Assembly (NCBI GenBank): GCA_003152795.1
Contig: PMBA01000446.1
Span: 2,766-16,393, forward strand
From: Acidobacteriaceae bacterium
GTDB taxonomy: Bacteria > Acidobacteriota > Terriglobia > Terriglobales > Acidobacteriaceae
Length of the DNA: 13,628 bases
Reading direction: 5' to 3'
Each line of letters opens with the position of its first letter. The first letter of the stretch is position 1. This document shows positions 11,929-13,628 of this stretch, piece after piece. The notes below the pieces were generated by a model. That model was not told where the DNA came from and ran no database searches. It was given only the letters and a program-made list of their open reading frames with translations. Position numbers and translations under genes: made by a program.

Positions 11929-13628
11929 GTGTCAAAAATCTCTCTTCTACGCAACCGTATCCAAAGCGCGCTGCAATTGGGGCGCGCTCTTCGCCTGGTC
12001 TGGCAGACCGCGCCGACCTGGACGCTGGTCAATAGCCTGCTGGTATTCGTGCAGGGCGTGTTGCCGCTCGTCTCACTCTACTTGATGAAGCGCATCCTCG
12101 ACGCCGTCTCGGCCAGCCTGGCTGCGCCCCACCCGGCCAGCGCCTTCCAGCCGGTCGTTTTTTGGATCTTGCTGGCCGGCGGCGTGGCCGCCTTCACCGC
12201 CCTCATTCGTTCTATCAGTGAGTACGCCTCCGAAGCGCATGCGCTGCAGGTGACGCACGCGGTCGCCGACATTCTGCACGCCCAATCCATCGCCGTGGAC
12301 TTGGAATACTATGAAGACCCGGGTTACTACGACACGCTGCACCGGGCCCAGAAGGAAGCGCCGTTCCGTCCCACGCGCATCGTCAACGGGCTGATCCTGG
12401 CTGCCCAGAACGGCATTTCCCTGCTGGGGATTGTCGGCCTAGTCATTTCGTTCAACGGGCTTCTGGCCCTGGTCCTGTTGCTGGCTGCCTTGCCGGGCGC
12501 GCTGACCCGCCTGAAATACTCGCGCCGCTTGTATGGTTTCGACCAGGACCAGACCGAAAAGGAACGTCGGACCTGGTATGATCACAATGTCCTCACCGAC
12601 GTGCACTACGCCAAAGAAGTGCGGCTGTTCAGCCTGGGGGCCCTGTTCCAAAAGCGCTATCACGATGGGCAGGAGCAGATCCGCACGGGCAAATTGGAGC
12701 TCTCGCGTCGCCGCGTCCGCGCCGATTGGCTCGCCCAGGCGCTTGCCGTCGCCGCCCTGTTCAGCTCGCTGGCTTGGCTCGCCCGGCAGACGGTTCTCGG
12801 CGCGGTCACAATTGGCGGCCTGATGATCTATTACGTGGCCTTTCAAAACGGCTTGAATTTCATGCAGTCCATCCTTCGCGCCCTGGCCGGGCTCTATGAG
12901 GATAGCCTGTTCCTGACGAATCTTTTCCGGTTTCTTGACCTGAAGCCCAAAATCGTCGCGCCGCCCCATCCGCACGCCGTGCCCCAACCTATGCCGCGCG
13001 GCATCGCTTTCCACGGCCTCGGATTTACCTATCCCAGCCGTAAAGATGAAACGCTGCACGACATTGACCTCACGCTGGCACCGGGCGAGGTGATCGCCTT
13101 GGTCGGCGAAAACGGCTCGGGCAAGACCACCCTGGTCAAACTGCTCTGCCGTTTGTACGATCCGACGCGCGGCGGCATCCGCGTGGACGGCGTTGATCTC
13201 CGCGAACTCGACCCTCTCCAGTGGAGGCGGGAGATCGGCGTGACCTTTCAGGATTACGCCCACTATGCTCTCACGGCGTGGGAAAACATCTGGCTCGGCG
13301 ACGTGGAAGCGCAGCCCGACCCGGAGCGCATCGCCCAGGCCGGCCGCCGCTCCGGCGCGGACGCGTTCATTGGCCGCCTGCCGCAGGCCTACGAGACGAT
13401 GCTTGGCCACTGGTTTCAAAAAGGACAGGAGCTCAGCGGGGGGGAATGGCAAAAGATCGCTCTGGCCCGCGCTTTCTGGCGCGAGGCGCATATTCTCATC
13501 CTGGATGAACCGACCAGTTCGCTCGACCCGCTCGCCGAAGCGGAACTTTTCCATGAATTTCGGGCTCTTCTTGATGGTCGCAGCGCCATCCTGATTAGTC
13601 ATCGCTTTTCAACGGTGCAGATGGCGGA
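11929..13628 (+). CDS. ABC transporter, fused permease/ATPase, lasso exporter D candidate (3' truncated)
   Basis: 566 codons are in view and the frame is open at the window end. GTG at 11929 is chosen because an in-frame stop lies at 11911 and the first transmembrane region begins soon after (TAPTWTLVNSLLVFVQGVLP). The N-terminal half carries several hydrophobic membrane segments of an ABC transmembrane domain; the C-terminal ATPase has Walker A GENGSGKT (393-400), Q loop FQDY, signature LSGGE (502-506), Walker B ILILDEPTSSLD (Asp526, Glu527) and the switch His558. No C39 peptidase domain precedes it, which fits a cluster where B2 removes the leader. It probably exports the mature peptide. 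It is divergent from the array and shares the intergenic region, so co-regulation is likely. The ribosome binding site is weak. Confidence 0.87.
   Translation, partial: MSKISLLRNRIQSALQLGRALRLVWQTAPTWTLVNSLLVFVQGVLPLVSLYLMKRILDAVSASLAAPHPASAFQPVVFWILLAGGVAAFTALIRSISEYASEAHALQVTHAVADILHAQSIAVDLEYYEDPGYYDTLHRAQKEAPFRPTRIVNGLILAAQNGISLLGIVGLVISFNGLLALVLLLAALPGALTRLKYSRRLYGFDQDQTEKERRTWYDHNVLTDVHYAKEVRLFSLGALFQKRYHDGQEQIRTGKLELSRRRVRADWLAQALAVAALFSSLAWLARQTVLGAVTIGGLMIYYVAFQNGLNFMQSILRALAGLYEDSLFLTNLFRFLDLKPKIVAPPHPHAVPQPMPRGIAFHGLGFTYPSRKDETLHDIDLTLAPGEVIALVGENGSGKTTLVKLLCRLYDPTRGGIRVDGVDLRELDPLQWRREIGVTFQDYAHYALTAWENIWLGDVEAQPDPERIAQAGRRSGADAFIGRLPQAYETMLGHWFQKGQELSGGEWQKIALARAFWREAHILILDEPTSSLDPLAEAELFHEFRALLDGRSAILISHRFSTVQMA

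Noticed and set aside
12439..13602. 387-codon open frame on the minus strand
   Set aside because: It lies wholly antisense to the ABC transporter, whose plus-strand frame carries all ATPase motifs; the minus-strand protein shows no recognisable domain.
1..13628. CRISPR arrays, insertion sequences with transposase, rRNA genes
   Set aside because: I found no regularly spaced direct repeats, no transposase-like frame and no rRNA segment in the window.

Overview
The window is about 57% G+C by eye. Most of it is one long minus-strand operon-like array (roughly 11,680 down to 882) that looks like a lasso-peptide-type RiPP biosynthetic cluster, with an ABC transporter gene reading away from it on the plus strand. 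The organism cannot be named from this sequence. The low-complexity GC-rich and AT-rich repeat tracts inside and between genes, and the B1/B2-split lasso machinery, would fit an environmental bacterium such as a Chloroflexota member, but that is only a weak inference.

Layout. At 1-570 (+) lies the 3' part of a HisKA_2-type sensor histidine kinase, followed by a possible terminator and a gene-free stretch (571-881) that holds a tRNA-like relic resembling the 3' half of tRNA-Gly(UCC). The minus-strand array then reads, in order of transcription: HPr-kinase-like peptide kinase (11,677-10,712), PqqD-like RiPP recognition element B1 (10,620-10,327), transglutaminase-like leader peptidase B2 (10,355-9,795), a 49-residue precursor peptide with a strong ribosome binding site (9,707-9,558), a 14-bp hairpin, a decayed copy of the N-terminal domain of the cyclase (9,443-9,177), an AT-rich glycosyltransferase (9,098-8,271), the full asparagine-synthetase-like lasso cyclase C (8,178-6,184), a GT2 glycosyltransferase (6,191-5,136), a sulfotransferase (5,131-4,217), a B12-binding radical SAM enzyme (4,200-2,650), a CxxCxxCC (YkgJ) protein (2,653-2,105) and a PF14907-type nucleotidyltransferase (2,108-882). 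Most of the genes after the cyclase overlap or nearly touch. At 11,929-13,628 (+) an ABC exporter of the lasso D type runs off the window end.

How they may work together (inference): B1 binds the precursor leader, B2 cuts it, and C closes the macrolactam. The kinase may phosphorylate the C-terminal Ser of the precursor, as paeninodin-type kinases do. The nucleotidyltransferase, sulfotransferase and two glycosyltransferases could add further groups, and the radical SAM enzyme could modify a carbon centre. The ABC protein would export the product.

The most interesting points are the unannotated precursor (no canonical Thr at -2, only one possible Glu acceptor, and uncertain ring size), the unusually large set of tailoring enzymes, the cyclase duplication relic that ends where a repeat tract begins, and several repeat tracts translated in frame inside biosynthetic enzymes.
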